Below are positions 49,749-60,166 of a stretch of DNA of 64,000 nucleotides, in pieces; the first letter of the stretch is position 1; every line of letters begins with the position of its first letter. Below the pieces are notes generated by a model. It saw only the letters and a program-made list of their open reading frames with translations. It made no database searches and had not been told where the DNA came from. Source of the DNA: FEB-35 sp050263095 (lineage in GTDB: Bacteria; Desulfobacterota; Deferrimicrobia; Deferrimicrobiales; Deferrimicrobiaceae); the NCBI GenBank assembly GCA_050263095.1, contig JBLNEW010000012.1, forward strand, positions 1-64,000. The letters are read 5' to 3'. The translations under genes and the position numbers were made by a program.

Positions 49749-50530
49749 CCGGCAGTCCCCTGGCGGCCCGGGCTGCCCGTGCATCCGGCCTTGCGCGCAG
49801 GCCACGACTCTCCATGCCTGTCGATTACCAGCACGTCGACGGGCGGGCCTACGCGTTTCGAACCCCCGTCGATCACGAGCTGCACAAGGAAGGGAGCTCC
49901 GGTTGCGGCCGGCAGGAGGCCGCCCTTTCCGTGCTCGGAGATATGGCGATCGATAGGCCCCCGCTCGCCCAGGAAGAAATGCATCGTGCCGTTCGGGCAA
50001 TCCCCCGGGCATACTGACCGCGATGAATCCATATTGACGTTGCCGGACGGATCCTCCGACCCGCGGAATCCGATTGCCGCCGCGACGGGCCGACCGTCTT
50101 CGTACGACGCCAACAGGACCGATGTGATGAAGCCGTCTTCCGCCTTCATCGTTTTGGCGTAAAGGGAAGGGTCCCTGCGCTTCATCCGCCCGAGATATGA
50201 ACCGAGCATGCCGGCAATCCGCTCCGATATTTCGTTTACGGCATCCGACATTGTTCTCCGGCGCCCGAGAATCTCGGAGACCGTCCCCTCCGCATCGAAC
50301 TCCCACGGCAGGTCTTTCGCAAGCCCCGCGATCGCGAAGCCGGCGCCGTTGACCGTGAATATCTTGCAGACGAGCTGCGTCGATTCGATCCGGTTCCCGC
50401 GCGAAGTGCCGAGGCTGTCGGCGGCTATGACCGCCTCAGCCGGGGTCCTGACCCCCACGATCGTCGACGCGTGCGTCGCGGTCGCCTGGGCCGCAAGGCA
50501 CAACAGGGCAAACATGACGGCTGCCGGCAT
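49742..50530 (-). CDS. Exported proteasome-beta-like Ntn hydrolase (putative)
   Basis: A 262-residue exported protein. The N-terminal 21 residues are a signal peptide (MPAAVMFALLCLAAQATATH-A). The mature segment starts STIVGVRTPAEAVIAADS, matching the start of proteasome beta subunits. If Ser22 is residue 1, Asp38 falls exactly at position 17 and Lys56 near the catalytic Lys33, giving a Ser/Thr-Asp-Lys arrangement. LGTSRGN also matches the beta-subunit consensus. The rest contains AIAGLAKD and AAAIGFRGS. It is an Ntn-fold hydrolase by motif; a substrate is unknown. The ATG at 50530 has AAAGGAGA 6 nt upstream. It ends overlapping the CHASE2 stop by 7 bp. Confidence 0.7.
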   Translation of the reverse strand: MPAAVMFALLCLAAQATATHASTIVGVRTPAEAVIAADSLGTSRGNRIESTQLVCKIFTVNGAGFAIAGLAKDLPWEFDAEGTVSEILGRRRTMSDAVNEISERIAGMLGSYLGRMKRRDPSLYAKTMKAEDGFITSVLLASYEDGRPVAAAIGFRGSEDPSGNVNMDSSRSVCPGDCPNGTMHFFLGERGPIDRHISEHGKGGLLPAATGAPFLVQLVIDGGSKRVGPPVDVLVIDRHGESWPARKAGCTGSPGRQGTAGQ

Positions 50531-50542
50531 GCGTCGTCTCCT

Positions 50543-52204
50543 TTACCCGGAATAATGCGCGGTCCGGTTCGATGGTTTCGCAACGACAGCTTCGACGAAC
50601 CTGCCTTCGTCGACGTCGAACATCCCCAGGTCGCCGATTTTAAGCCGCGGGATCACCAAAAGGCTCAAGAAAGACATCGCCATGAACGGCCAGTCCGGAA
50701 GGCAGCCCATATCGCGGGCGCGCCGCTGCAGGAGCTCGAGCCGGGCGCCCACGTCGCGGGGAGGGTCCGTGCTCATCAGCCCCGCAATCCCCAGCGGGAG
50801 CGAGACCGTGGACCTTCCCGCGGAAAGGCAGAAACCCCCCGATTCGCGAATTATCGTATTGACCGCGCATGCCATGTCCGCCGGGTCCGCGCCGACGACC
50901 ACGATGTTGTGGGCGTCGTGGGCCACGCTCGATGCGATCGCTCCGGATTTAAGACCGAAACCCTTCACAAAGCCGCAGCTGACCGGGGCGTCGCGATAAC
51001 GGTTAACCACGGAGATCGAAAGTATGTCCCTCCCGGGGTCCGGCGCCACGCGGCCCGTCTCGACGCGCATCGCGGCGGTTTCCCACTCCGTCACTATCTC
51101 GTCGCGGACGGCTACGATCACGCGGACCTCGGCCGTTTTGCCGGACGCCGCAACGGTGAAGTCGGTATCCCGCCTCGGGGCGACGGAAATCGTTCCCGCC
51201 AGCTTCACCGGGCTCGCCTCGAACACGGGCGCCCCCCCGGCGGCCGCGAGCGTTCCGCCTATGTACACCTCATCGACCTTGAAGGAGGACATGTCCCTCA
51301 CCCTTGCGATGTCGGCCGCGCGGCCGGGTGCGATGGCCCCCGACGGCAGCCGGTAATGCAGCGCCGGACGGATGGTGACGGCCCTGACGGCGTGGATGGG
51401 ATCGATCCCGGACGCCACCGCCTGGGCAAGCGTACCGTCCAGGTGTCCATGCAGCAGGTCGGGAGCAAGCTTGTCGTCCGACACGAGGAAAAAATCGTTC
51501 TCTTTCGCGAAAGGGACAAGCGCCGGCAGGTTTTTGGCGACCGAACCCTGCCGCACCATGATCCGCATCCCCAGGGAATGCTTCTCAAGCGCCTCCTTCG
51601 CGCTTGTGCACTCGTGGTCGGTCGAAATTCCAAGATTTATGTATTTCATTAGATTATCGCCTGCAAGCAGTGGACAATGGCCATCAATCGGCTTTCCGGC
51701 ACTGCGCGCCGCCTGGATCTTCGCCATGACTGCGGGATCGCGCGAGACCGCTCCGCGATAGTTCATGACCTCCCCCAGGGCCACCACATCCCCCTCCCGC
51801 AGGAGGCTCTCGACCTCCCCTGCCCCCAGTTCCGCGCCCGCGGTTTCGTACGGAGTGGCCGGGACGCAGGAAGGGGCGGTGAAATAGACCCGCAAGGGCG
51901 ATCCCGCGGCGTCCCGCCGCATGTAGGAAATTCCCGGCAGGCCCAGGACGTTGGCGATTTCATGCGGGTCCGTGACTACGGCCGTGGTCCCGTGGGGGAC
52001 GACAGCCTCGGCGAACCGGGAAGGACAAAGCAGGGACGAGTCCACGTGTATGTGGGAATCGATGAAGCCCGGCAGAAGGAATCCCGAAAACGTCCCGGAA
52101 ATGCGCTCAACGGCGATGATTACCCCGTCCCTGTGGACGACCCTCCCCGGGAATACTTCTCCCGAGATCACATCGACGATATTTCCTTCGATGCAACGGT
52201 TCAT
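50543..52204 (-). CDS. ade: Adenine deaminase
   Basis: A 553-residue amidohydrolase that deaminates adenine to hypoxanthine. The metal site is SHIHVDSSLLCPSRFA at about residue 50, DPHEIANVLG follows, then PIDGHCPLLAG and STDHECTSA; these are the hallmark blocks of Ade. The C-terminal half ends in the family segment GAIASSVAHDAHNIVVVG. The length matches the family (550-600). The ATG at 52204 has GGAG upstream. It is divergent from hpt, which uses the hypoxanthine product, so the two form a purine salvage pair. The gene ends 12 bp from the Ntn-hydrolase start. Confidence 0.95.
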   Translation of the reverse strand: MNRCIEGNIVDVISGEVFPGRVVHRDGVIIAVERISGTFSGFLLPGFIDSHIHVDSSLLCPSRFAEAVVPHGTTAVVTDPHEIANVLGLPGISYMRRDAAGSPLRVYFTAPSCVPATPYETAGAELGAGEVESLLREGDVVALGEVMNYRGAVSRDPAVMAKIQAARSAGKPIDGHCPLLAGDNLMKYINLGISTDHECTSAKEALEKHSLGMRIMVRQGSVAKNLPALVPFAKENDFFLVSDDKLAPDLLHGHLDGTLAQAVASGIDPIHAVRAVTIRPALHYRLPSGAIAPGRAADIARVRDMSSFKVDEVYIGGTLAAAGGAPVFEASPVKLAGTISVAPRRDTDFTVAASGKTAEVRVIVAVRDEIVTEWETAAMRVETGRVAPDPGRDILSISVVNRYRDAPVSCGFVKGFGLKSGAIASSVAHDAHNIVVVGADPADMACAVNTIIRESGGFCLSAGRSTVSLPLGIAGLMSTDPPRDVGARLELLQRRARDMGCLPDWPFMAMSFLSLLVIPRLKIGDLGMFDVDEGRFVEAVVAKPSNRTAHYSG

Positions 52205-52323
52205 CTCCGGCGCGCTCCGCCGTCGAACATGTTCGCCCTTTTTCCGGGCAGGGTTACGGCAAAAAGCCTTTAATGCTATCGTAGCACTGCCCGATCAATC
52301 CGAAATAAGGCAAGAGGCGTTAT

Positions 52324-52854
52324 TTGAGCCCGGAAAAGCCTGCCCTGCTCATCACCGAAGAGGCGATAAGGCGGCGCGTGGCGGAAATGGCGCGGACCAT
52401 CTCCTCGGATTACGCCGAAGTGGACGACCTGCTCCTGGTGGGCATCCTCCGCGGCTGCTTCATCTTCCTTGCCGATCTTTCCCGCCGGCTTTCGATTCCG
52501 CGGTCCATCGACTTCATGGCGGTCTCTTCGTACGGACGGTCAACGACGTCGACCGGCGCCGTGCGCCTGATCATGGACCTGCGGACCGAGATCGCGGGAA
52601 AACACGTCCTTATCGTCGACGATATCGTCGACACCGGCTACACGCTCCAATACCTCATGGAGGCGTTGAAGCCGCGCATGCCGGCGTCCCTGAAGACGTG
52701 CGTTTTCTTAAGGAAGCGGGAGAGTTTCAGGATGGATTGGGAAATCGACTACGTCGGATTCGACATCCCCGATCTATGGGTCGTGGGGTACGGACTCGAT
52801 TATGCGGACCGGCATCGCACCCTTCCTTACATAGGATCCGTGAAGGCCGGCTGA
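52324..52854 (+). CDS. hpt: Hypoxanthine phosphoribosyltransferase
   Basis: A 176-residue PRTase that makes IMP (or GMP) from hypoxanthine (guanine) and PRPP. The PRPP loop is VLIVDDIVDTGYTL, the flexible loop is SYGRSTTSTG, and the C-terminal purine-binding segment is WVVGYGLDYADRHRTLPYIG. The start is TTG at 52324 with GAGG 6 nt upstream; no ATG is close enough. Divergent from adenine deaminase, which supports a purine salvage role. Confidence 0.95.
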   Translation: MSPEKPALLITEEAIRRRVAEMARTISSDYAEVDDLLLVGILRGCFIFLADLSRRLSIPRSIDFMAVSSYGRSTTSTGAVRLIMDLRTEIAGKHVLIVDDIVDTGYTLQYLMEALKPRMPASLKTCVFLRKRESFRMDWEIDYVGFDIPDLWVVGYGLDYADRHRTLPYIGSVKAG

Positions 52855-52882
52855 ACGGGACACCGTCCGTTCGCGGCTCATT

Positions 52883-55000
52883 TCAGCCGTCCAGGGTCTC
52901 CCGGACCTTCCTTCCCAGGTCTTCCGGCGAAAACGGCTTCTGGAGGAACGAGGTGCAGCTTTCCACTATCCCGTGATAGGCAAGGGAGTTGTCGGAATAT
53001 CCGGATATGTACATCGTTTTCATCTCCGGCCGAACCAGGGAAATTCTCCTGGACAGTTCGACGCCGCTCATCTCCGGCATCACGATGTCCGTCACGAGCA
53101 GGTGGATCCTGTCTCCGTAGCGTTCGCAGACCCCAAGGGCCTCCACCCCGTTGCAGGAATCCAGGACCCTGTATCCGCTCCTTTCCAGGACTTCTCTAAG
53201 CAGCTTTCGGACCGTATCGTCGTCTTCCACCAGCAAGACCGTCTCCGATCCGCGAAAACGCCCGGAAGGGGCGGCATGGGCGATCGACTCGGGCCTCTCC
53301 TCCACCCGGGGGAGATAGATCTTGAAATTCGTGCCCCGCCCGGGCTCGCTGTAAACCCAGATGTATCCCCCGCTGTTCTTCACGATCCCGTACACCACCG
53401 AGAGGCCCAATCCCGTCCCCTTCTCGCCTTCCTTCGTGGTGAAGAACGGATCGAATATCTGCCGCTTCGTCTCCCCGTCCATCCCGGACCCGTTGTCGCT
53501 CACCACGAGCATCGCGTAGCTGCCCGGGCGCACGGGGATGTTCTCGAATATCCTTACGTCGTCCAGCTGCACGTTCGAGGTCTCGATCGACAGCTTGCCG
53601 CCGCGCGGCATCGCGTCGCGTGCGTTCACCGCCAGGTTTATGATCACCTGCTCGATCTGGCCGGGGTCCGACTTCACCGGCCACAATCCGGGATCCAGGA
53701 CGGTGCGTATCTCGATGTCCTCGCCGATAAGCCTTCGCAGCATCGATTCAAGGCCGAGCACCAGCCCGTTCAGGTCCAATACCTTTGCCTGGGCCGCCTG
53801 CTGGCGGCTGAAGGTCAGCAATTGCCTGGTGAGCGTGCCGGCGCGCTCTCCCGCCTTCCGTATTTCCTCGACGTTTCCGCGCCGCGGATCGTCCTCATCC
53901 AACTGGGTCAGGAGAAGGTCGCTGTAACCGTCGATGGCCGTGAGGATGTTGTTGAAGTCGTGCGAAACGCCGGCCGCCAGCCGTCCCACCGCCTCCATTT
54001 TAGCCGCCTGGAAAATCTGTTTCTTGAGCTTGCGCCGCTCCTCCTCCGCCATCCTGCGTTCCGTGATGTTTTCGATAACGGACATGACCCCTTGCATGTC
54101 GCCGCTTTCCTGGCGCAGGGGCGCGGCGGAAAACCTGATGTCCACCTGGGTTCCATCCTTGCTCCGGCGCCTGGCCTCCACCCCTGTCAGCGTCTCGCCG
54201 TCCAGCACCCTCGCGCGCAGCGCCCGGCTCTCCTCTTCGTCGCACTCATGGACCGTCGGGTCCGGGCGGCCGGCCACTTCGCTCTCTTTCCACCCGAATA
54301 TCTTCTCCGCCGCCCGGTTCCACATCCTCACGTTTCCATCGGTATCGTGGACCACGATGACCAGGGGCGATGCATGAACGAGCGTATGGAGCGCCCGGTA
54401 GACGTCTCTGCGCCTGAACTCCGGAACGGGCGAATCGGAATCCCTTCCGGCGGCCGCGGTGCGGGTAGTCCGCAGCATGTAGCGCGCGCGATGGCCCAGG
54501 ATCAGGCAGTTGAACGGCTTCGTCACGAAATCCGTGGCGCCGACCTCGTATGCGCGATTGATCGATTCGACGTCGTCCAAGACCGTCATCATCATTATCG
54601 GGACGTGGCTGCCTCCCGGCATCCTGCGAAGGGCGGCGCAGACTTCGAAGCCGTCGATATCATCCATCAGCACGTCGAGCAATACTATGTCCGGCATGAA
54701 GCGGCCGAATGCCGCGAGCGCTGCGGTTCCGCTCTCCGCTTCCTCTACGGCAAATCCGGCTCCGGAGAGGGATGCGGAGGCAAGAAGGCGGGTCGTCTTC
54801 TCGTCGTCCACGATCAGCGCCAGCGGGCGGTCGCTTTCCGCCCGTTTCCTGTACCCGGCGCCCTTGCTGAAGGCGTCTATCGAGAAACTCACGACCTTTC
54901 CGAATGAATCTCGTTCAAACAGCGGGAATTGTTCTAAAGACGCCGCATTGCGCGTTAATATTGTTGATTCCCCACCGACATCTTTGGAATATGCGCTCAT
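52883..55000 (-). CDS. Hybrid sensor kinase: REC-PAS-HisKA-REC, soluble
   Basis: A 705-residue cytoplasmic kinase. After about 55 N-terminal residues lies a receiver (LALIVDDEKTTRLLAS; phospho-Asp in DIVLLDVLMDDIDGF), a PAS domain (about 205-320), an NtrB-type kinase (His in AAGVSHDFNNILTAID; DNGSGMDGE; GTGLGLSVVYGI), and a C-terminal receiver (VLLVEDDDTV; Asp in LLVTDIVMPEMSG). No membrane segments. The start is the ATG at 55000 with GAGGGCGG upstream; an extra TTG lies five codons earlier. The C-terminal receiver suggests relay to a separate HPt or phosphate sink. Confidence 0.92.
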   Translation of the reverse strand: MSAYSKDVGGESTILTRNAASLEQFPLFERDSFGKVVSFSIDAFSKGAGYRKRAESDRPLALIVDDEKTTRLLASASLSGAGFAVEEAESGTAALAAFGRFMPDIVLLDVLMDDIDGFEVCAALRRMPGGSHVPIMMMTVLDDVESINRAYEVGATDFVTKPFNCLILGHRARYMLRTTRTAAAGRDSDSPVPEFRRRDVYRALHTLVHASPLVIVVHDTDGNVRMWNRAAEKIFGWKESEVAGRPDPTVHECDEEESRALRARVLDGETLTGVEARRRSKDGTQVDIRFSAAPLRQESGDMQGVMSVIENITERRMAEEERRKLKKQIFQAAKMEAVGRLAAGVSHDFNNILTAIDGYSDLLLTQLDEDDPRRGNVEEIRKAGERAGTLTRQLLTFSRQQAAQAKVLDLNGLVLGLESMLRRLIGEDIEIRTVLDPGLWPVKSDPGQIEQVIINLAVNARDAMPRGGKLSIETSNVQLDDVRIFENIPVRPGSYAMLVVSDNGSGMDGETKRQIFDPFFTTKEGEKGTGLGLSVVYGIVKNSGGYIWVYSEPGRGTNFKIYLPRVEERPESIAHAAPSGRFRGSETVLLVEDDDTVRKLLREVLERSGYRVLDSCNGVEALGVCERYGDRIHLLVTDIVMPEMSGVELSRRISLVRPEMKTMYISGYSDNSLAYHGIVESCTSFLQKPFSPEDLGRKVRETLDG

Positions 55001-55118
55001 CGCATCCGCCCTCAATGTTACATTACGGAAATATTTAGCATAACTTCAATACAATTTTGAAATTACGATAAAAAAAATGACGGAACGGGTGGCAGGAACG
55101 ACTGATGCGCCTGATCGG

Positions 55119-55436
55119 CTAGTCCAAGTCGATGTCGCGAACCGGCTTGGACGGCAACGGCTCGTCCTTGGCTTTTTCCAGGAAGTCCTTGAACCTTCTG
55201 TCCATCTCGGTGCCGCGCCCCTTCTCCGCCTCGACGATCTGCTGATATCTCTTATGTATGCGGGACGACTCTTCCTGAAGCAGCTTCCCGGCGTGCTTCA
55301 GGTCGGCCTCCTTGCGCGGGTTGACGGGATCGCGGCTTTCCAGGACGGCGCTGCTCGAGGCGTCCACGACGAGATGCGTCCCGCATCTGGGGCAGTCGAC
55401 CTCCACTACGGGCTTGCTGCCGGTCTTATCGGACAT
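55119..55436 (-). CDS. Small zinc-ribbon-like protein
   Basis: A 105-residue protein. The N-terminus has a single Cys-x2-Cys knuckle (VDCPRCGTHLVVD), followed by a long charged helical segment (LKHAGKLLQEESSRIHKRY; FKDFLEKAKDEP). It may bind zinc as a dimer or with a missing partner pair. Function unknown. The ATG at 55436 has GGGAG 8 nt upstream. It is divergent from PEP carboxykinase across an AT-rich gap of about 85 bp. Confidence 0.75.
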   Translation of the reverse strand: MSDKTGSKPVVEVDCPRCGTHLVVDASSSAVLESRDPVNPRKEADLKHAGKLLQEESSRIHKRYQQIVEAEKGRGTEMDRRFKDFLEKAKDEPLPSKPVRDIDLD

Positions 55437-55522
55437 GGTCGCGACTCCCCTGCGGCGCGTTATTTTATATATTATTATACGGATAAAATATCATACGGAG
55501 AAAAGAGGCGAGGAGAATGACC

Positions 55523-57136
<1,614 letters not shown>

Positions 57137-57221
57137 CGCGGTTCGGATTCAACCGGGATCCTTTCCTTTTCCCCGTGAATCTAAATTTCGTGAATCCAGG
57201 AGGAAGAGGGGGAGGTTTGCG

Positions 57222-58124
57222 ATGAAATCGCCATTCGTCATCTGCGGAGCGACAGGGAACGTGGGGAGGAAGATCGCCGACATCTTATTGACCGCCGGGG
57301 AGCCGGTTCGCGTCATAGGGAGGGAGCGGGTCCGGCTGGGACCCCTCGCCGCCAAGGGTGCGGAGCCGTGGCCGGGCGACATCGGGGACGCGTCCTTCCT
57401 GGCGAAAGCATTCGCAGGGGCCCGCGCGGTGTTCGCCATGATCCCGCCCAAACACGACGCCGCGGACCACAGGGGCTATCAGAACCGGATCGCGGAAACG
57501 GTGGCGGCGGCGATCGCGAAGGCCCGCGTCCCTCGCGTAGTCGCCTTGAGCAGCATCGGGGCGCACCTTTCGGAGGGATCGGGTCCGATACTGGGACTTC
57601 ACCATCTCGAGAACAAGCTGGGCGAGCTCCGCGACGCGGCGGCGGTCCACCTGCGGCCCGGCTACTTCATGGAGAACCACCTCTGGAGCATCTCCGTGAT
57701 ACGCGAACACGGTGTCGCGGGAAGCCCTGTCCGGCCCGACGTCCCGATTCCCATGGTCGCGACGAAGGACATTGCGCACGCCGCGTCCCGCCTGCTGCTG
57801 GAAGGGACGTTCACCGGGCACGCCGTCCGTTACCTTCTGGGACCGCGCGACCTGACGTTGTCGGAGGCCGCCGGCATCCTCGGCAGGGCGATCGGGAAGC
57901 CGGACCTCCGGTACGTCCAGTTCCCCGAAGAGGAGGCGCGCAAAGCCATGTCCGCGATGGGAATGTCCGCGAGCGCGGTCGATGCCATGCTCGAGATGCA
58001 ACGCGGCTTCAACGAGGGGAAAATCCGCCCGACCCGGGATCGGGACGTGGGGAGCACAACGCCTACGACTCTGGAGGAGTTCGCCGAAACCGTTTTCGCC
58101 GCGGCGTACCGCAGGGCGGCCTGA
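57222..58124 (+). CDS. NmrA/SDR-like NAD(P)-binding protein
   Basis: A 300-residue Rossmann protein. The cofactor loop is CGATGNVGRKIA with the atypical SDR (NmrA/azoreductase) signature; FAMIPPKHD and VALSSIGAH follow, and the substrate half includes LRPGYFMENHLWSI. The catalytic Tyr-x-x-x-Lys is missing, as in NmrA-type proteins, so it is a redox sensor or quinone reductase-like protein. The ATG at 57222 has GGGGGAGG 6 nt upstream. It follows pckA by 85 bp. Confidence 0.88.
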   Translation: MKSPFVICGATGNVGRKIADILLTAGEPVRVIGRERVRLGPLAAKGAEPWPGDIGDASFLAKAFAGARAVFAMIPPKHDAADHRGYQNRIAETVAAAIAKARVPRVVALSSIGAHLSEGSGPILGLHHLENKLGELRDAAAVHLRPGYFMENHLWSISVIREHGVAGSPVRPDVPIPMVATKDIAHAASRLLLEGTFTGHAVRYLLGPRDLTLSEAAGILGRAIGKPDLRYVQFPEEEARKAMSAMGMSASAVDAMLEMQRGFNEGKIRPTRDRDVGSTTPTTLEEFAETVFAAAYRRAA

Positions 58125-58158
58125 ATCGAAGTCGTGATGGCATAGAAGCGAAGCGATC

Positions 58159-58830
58159 ATGTGCGGGCGATTCACGCTGTTCGAATCCGGCCGGATCCTT
58201 TCGAAGATGTTCGACGCCCCCCTTTCGGACGCCCCTGCCTCGAGATACAACATAGCCCCGTCCCAGACGGTCCTTGTGGTCCGTCGCGCCCAGGGATCGG
58301 GACGGCGCGAGTTCGCCCTCGTCCGGTGGGGGCTTGTCCCTTCCTGGGCCGGGGACCCGGCGATCGGAAACCGGCTCATCAACGCCCGCTCCGAGACCGC
58401 GCACGAAAAACCCGCGTTCCGGGCCGCCTACAGGAGCCGGCGCTGCCTTATCCCGACGAGCGGTTTCTACGAATGGCGGCGGCTCGAGCGGGCGAAGCAG
58501 CCGTACTTCATCCGCATGACTGACGGACGGCCCTTCGCCTTCGCCGGATTGTGGGAGCATTGGGAAGGGCCGGACGGAAACGCGATCGAATCGTGCGCGA
58601 TCCTGACGACCGGATCGAACCGGGTCCTCTCGCCCATCCACGACCGGATGCCAGCGATCATCGGCCCCGGGGACTACGACCGCTGGCTCGATCCCGCGGA
58701 CCGAAAGCCGGAATCGGCGAGCCCCCTTCTTGCGCCGTACGATCCCGATGAAATGACATCCTACCCGGTGAGCGCCCGCGTCAACAGCCCGGCGATCGAC
58801 GACAAGGCGTGCATAGCCTCTCTCTCGTAG
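58159..58830 (+). CDS. SOS-response-associated peptidase (SRAP/YedK, HMCES-type)
   Basis: A 223-residue SRAP protein that covalently crosslinks to abasic sites in single-stranded DNA through the N-terminal cysteine (MCGRF, Cys2). The other active-site elements are present: NARSET (Asn), SGFYEW (Glu) and HDRMP (His). It shields abasic DNA at replication forks. It lies 32 bp upstream of lexA on the same strand, which fits a damage-response locus, although no operator copy precedes it here. The ribosome site is weak (GAAGCGAAG). Confidence 0.95.
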   Translation: MCGRFTLFESGRILSKMFDAPLSDAPASRYNIAPSQTVLVVRRAQGSGRREFALVRWGLVPSWAGDPAIGNRLINARSETAHEKPAFRAAYRSRRCLIPTSGFYEWRRLERAKQPYFIRMTDGRPFAFAGLWEHWEGPDGNAIESCAILTTGSNRVLSPIHDRMPAIIGPGDYDRWLDPADRKPESASPLLAPYDPDEMTSYPVSARVNSPAIDDKACIASLS

Positions 58831-58843
58831 CCGACGGTCAGCA

Positions 58844-58859
58844 GGTATGTTAGCATACC
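58844..58859. promoter_or_regulatory. LexA operator (lexA copy)
   Basis: GGTATG-TTAG-CATACC, a 16-bp near-perfect palindrome, ends 3 bp before the lexA ATG. The same sequence recurs before the next gene. It differs from the E. coli CTGT-N8-ACAG box. TATGTT within it could act as a -10 element, which would make transcription start at or near the ATG. Confidence 0.75.
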
Positions 58860-58862
58860 CTC

Positions 58863-59474
58863 ATGGGCGCTCCACTCACCCGGTCGCAGCGGCAGGTCCT
58901 GGCGTTCATCCGGGAGTTCATCGCGCGCCACAGGTTCGCCCCCACGGCCAGGGAGATCGCCGCGCGCTTCGGCATCGCCGAGAAGAACGGCTTCTACTAC
59001 CTGGACGTCCTCGAGCGCAAGGGGTTTTTAAGGCGCGGAAAGCACCAGCCCCGGCGGATCGAGCTCCTTGGAGAGCCCCTGCCCCGGACTCCGGCGCGGG
59101 TGCCCGTCCTGGGCCGCGTCCCGGCAGGCAACCCCCTGGAAGCGTTAGAGGAGATCGAGGAAGAGCTGTTCCTGGACCCCTCCCTGCTGGGAGAAGGGGA
59201 AGTCTTCTCCCTGCGCGTCAAGGGGGACAGCATGGAAGGCGCCCACATCTGCGACGGGGATTACGTCCTGGTCAGGGCGCAGCAGGACGCCGAGGGAGGG
59301 GAAATCGTCGTGGCGGTGATCGACGGAGATGCCACGGTCAAGAGGTTCCGCCGGCAGCGCGGCAAGGTAAAGCTCGAGGCGGCCAACCCGTCCTACCCGC
59401 CGATCGCCGTCCCCGCCGACTCGCCCCATTTCCGCATCGCAGGCAAGGTCATCGGGGTCTTCCGGAAAATGTAG
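58863..59474 (+). CDS. lexA: LexA repressor
   Basis: A 203-residue SOS repressor. The N-terminal winged helix is LTRSQRQVLAFIREFIARHR (helices 1-2), then PTAREIAARFGIAEKNGFYY. The C-terminal S24 domain has the cleavage site Ala-Gly in RVPAGNP, Ser in VKGDSMEGAHI and Lys in DGDATVKRF. The recognition helix (GIAEKNGFYYLDVLE) differs from E. coli, consistent with the unusual operator. It autocleaves when RecA is activated. The ATG at 58863 lies directly after the operator and has no Shine-Dalgarno site, so the mRNA may be leaderless. It represses itself and the downstream gene, by operator identity. Confidence 0.97.
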   Translation: MGAPLTRSQRQVLAFIREFIARHRFAPTAREIAARFGIAEKNGFYYLDVLERKGFLRRGKHQPRRIELLGEPLPRTPARVPVLGRVPAGNPLEALEEIEEELFLDPSLLGEGEVFSLRVKGDSMEGAHICDGDYVLVRAQQDAEGGEIVVAVIDGDATVKRFRRQRGKVKLEAANPSYPPIAVPADSPHFRIAGKVIGVFRKM

Positions 59475-59486
59475 GCCAGGCCGCCA

Positions 59487-59510
59487 TATAGGTATGTTAA
59501 CATACCTATA
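59487..59510. promoter_or_regulatory. LexA operator (RecA-like gene copy)
   Basis: A perfect 24-bp palindrome: TATAGGTATGTT and its complement, containing GGTATGTTAACATACC. Its last base is the A of the next gene's ATG. It matches the lexA operator at 15 of 16 core positions, so the gene pair that follows is almost certainly in the SOS regulon. Confidence 0.8.
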
Positions 59511-60166
59511 TGGGCAATCCGGCCGATATCGAGCGCGCCTCCTTCATCTGCCTCTCCCCGCCTCCGGGCAGGATGGCGGGGATCTTCGGAGACGGGGCCT
59601 GCCCCCTGGCGCTGCGGGCGCTGGCCCGGCCGCTGCTGCTCGGGGAAGCCGTCGTCGCCGTGGACGGGGGGAACCGGTTCGACCCGTACGAGATCGGCAA
59701 GGCGGCCAGGGCGCTGGGGGGAGACGGGAAGGACGCCCTCGAAAGGATCCGCGTCTCCCGGGCGTTCACCTGCCACCAGATGGAGGCGCTCCTGGTCCGC
59801 AAGCTGCCTTCCGCCCTGGCACGGTACGACGCCCGGCTTGCCCTGGTCCTGGGCCTGCCGGAGACGTTCACGGACGCCGACGTCCCGTACGCGGAGGCTT
59901 GCCGCATCTTCCGTAGCTGCCTGTCCGCGCTGCGGCGGATCGCCTGGAAGGGAACCCGCATAGTGCTTGTCGGCAAGGCGGAAGCCGCAAGGCGGGGCGC
60001 GGGATATCGTTCCCCGGCGCCCGCCGCCGAAAACCGCGACGGGTTTTTCCGGCACCTCGCCCGGACGGCCGATCCCGTGCTCCTTCTGCACCGGGAAGAA
60101 AACGGGCTGCGGTGGGAGCTGCGCCGGAGAGGCGCTTCCCCTGCCCGCCTGCCGGGAGGACGATGA
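59510..60166 (+). CDS. SOS-regulated RecA-fold-like (ImuA-type) protein lacking a P-loop
   Basis: A 218-residue protein whose best features are VVAVDGGNRFDPYEIGKAAR, IRVSRAFTCHQMEALL and LALVLGLPETFTDADV, which resemble a RecA/Rad51-type core as in ImuA-like and archaeal RadA-like proteins. There is no Walker A motif, so ATP binding is doubtful. It is preceded by a LexA operator ending at the ATG, with no ribosome site, and followed at once by a small gene. Expected role: DNA damage tolerance, possibly with a translesion polymerase elsewhere. Confidence 0.7.
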   Translation: MGNPADIERASFICLSPPPGRMAGIFGDGACPLALRALARPLLLGEAVVAVDGGNRFDPYEIGKAARALGGDGKDALERIRVSRAFTCHQMEALLVRKLPSALARYDARLALVLGLPETFTDADVPYAEACRIFRSCLSALRRIAWKGTRIVLVGKAEAARRGAGYRSPAPAAENRDGFFRHLARTADPVLLLHREENGLRWELRRRGASPARLPGGR

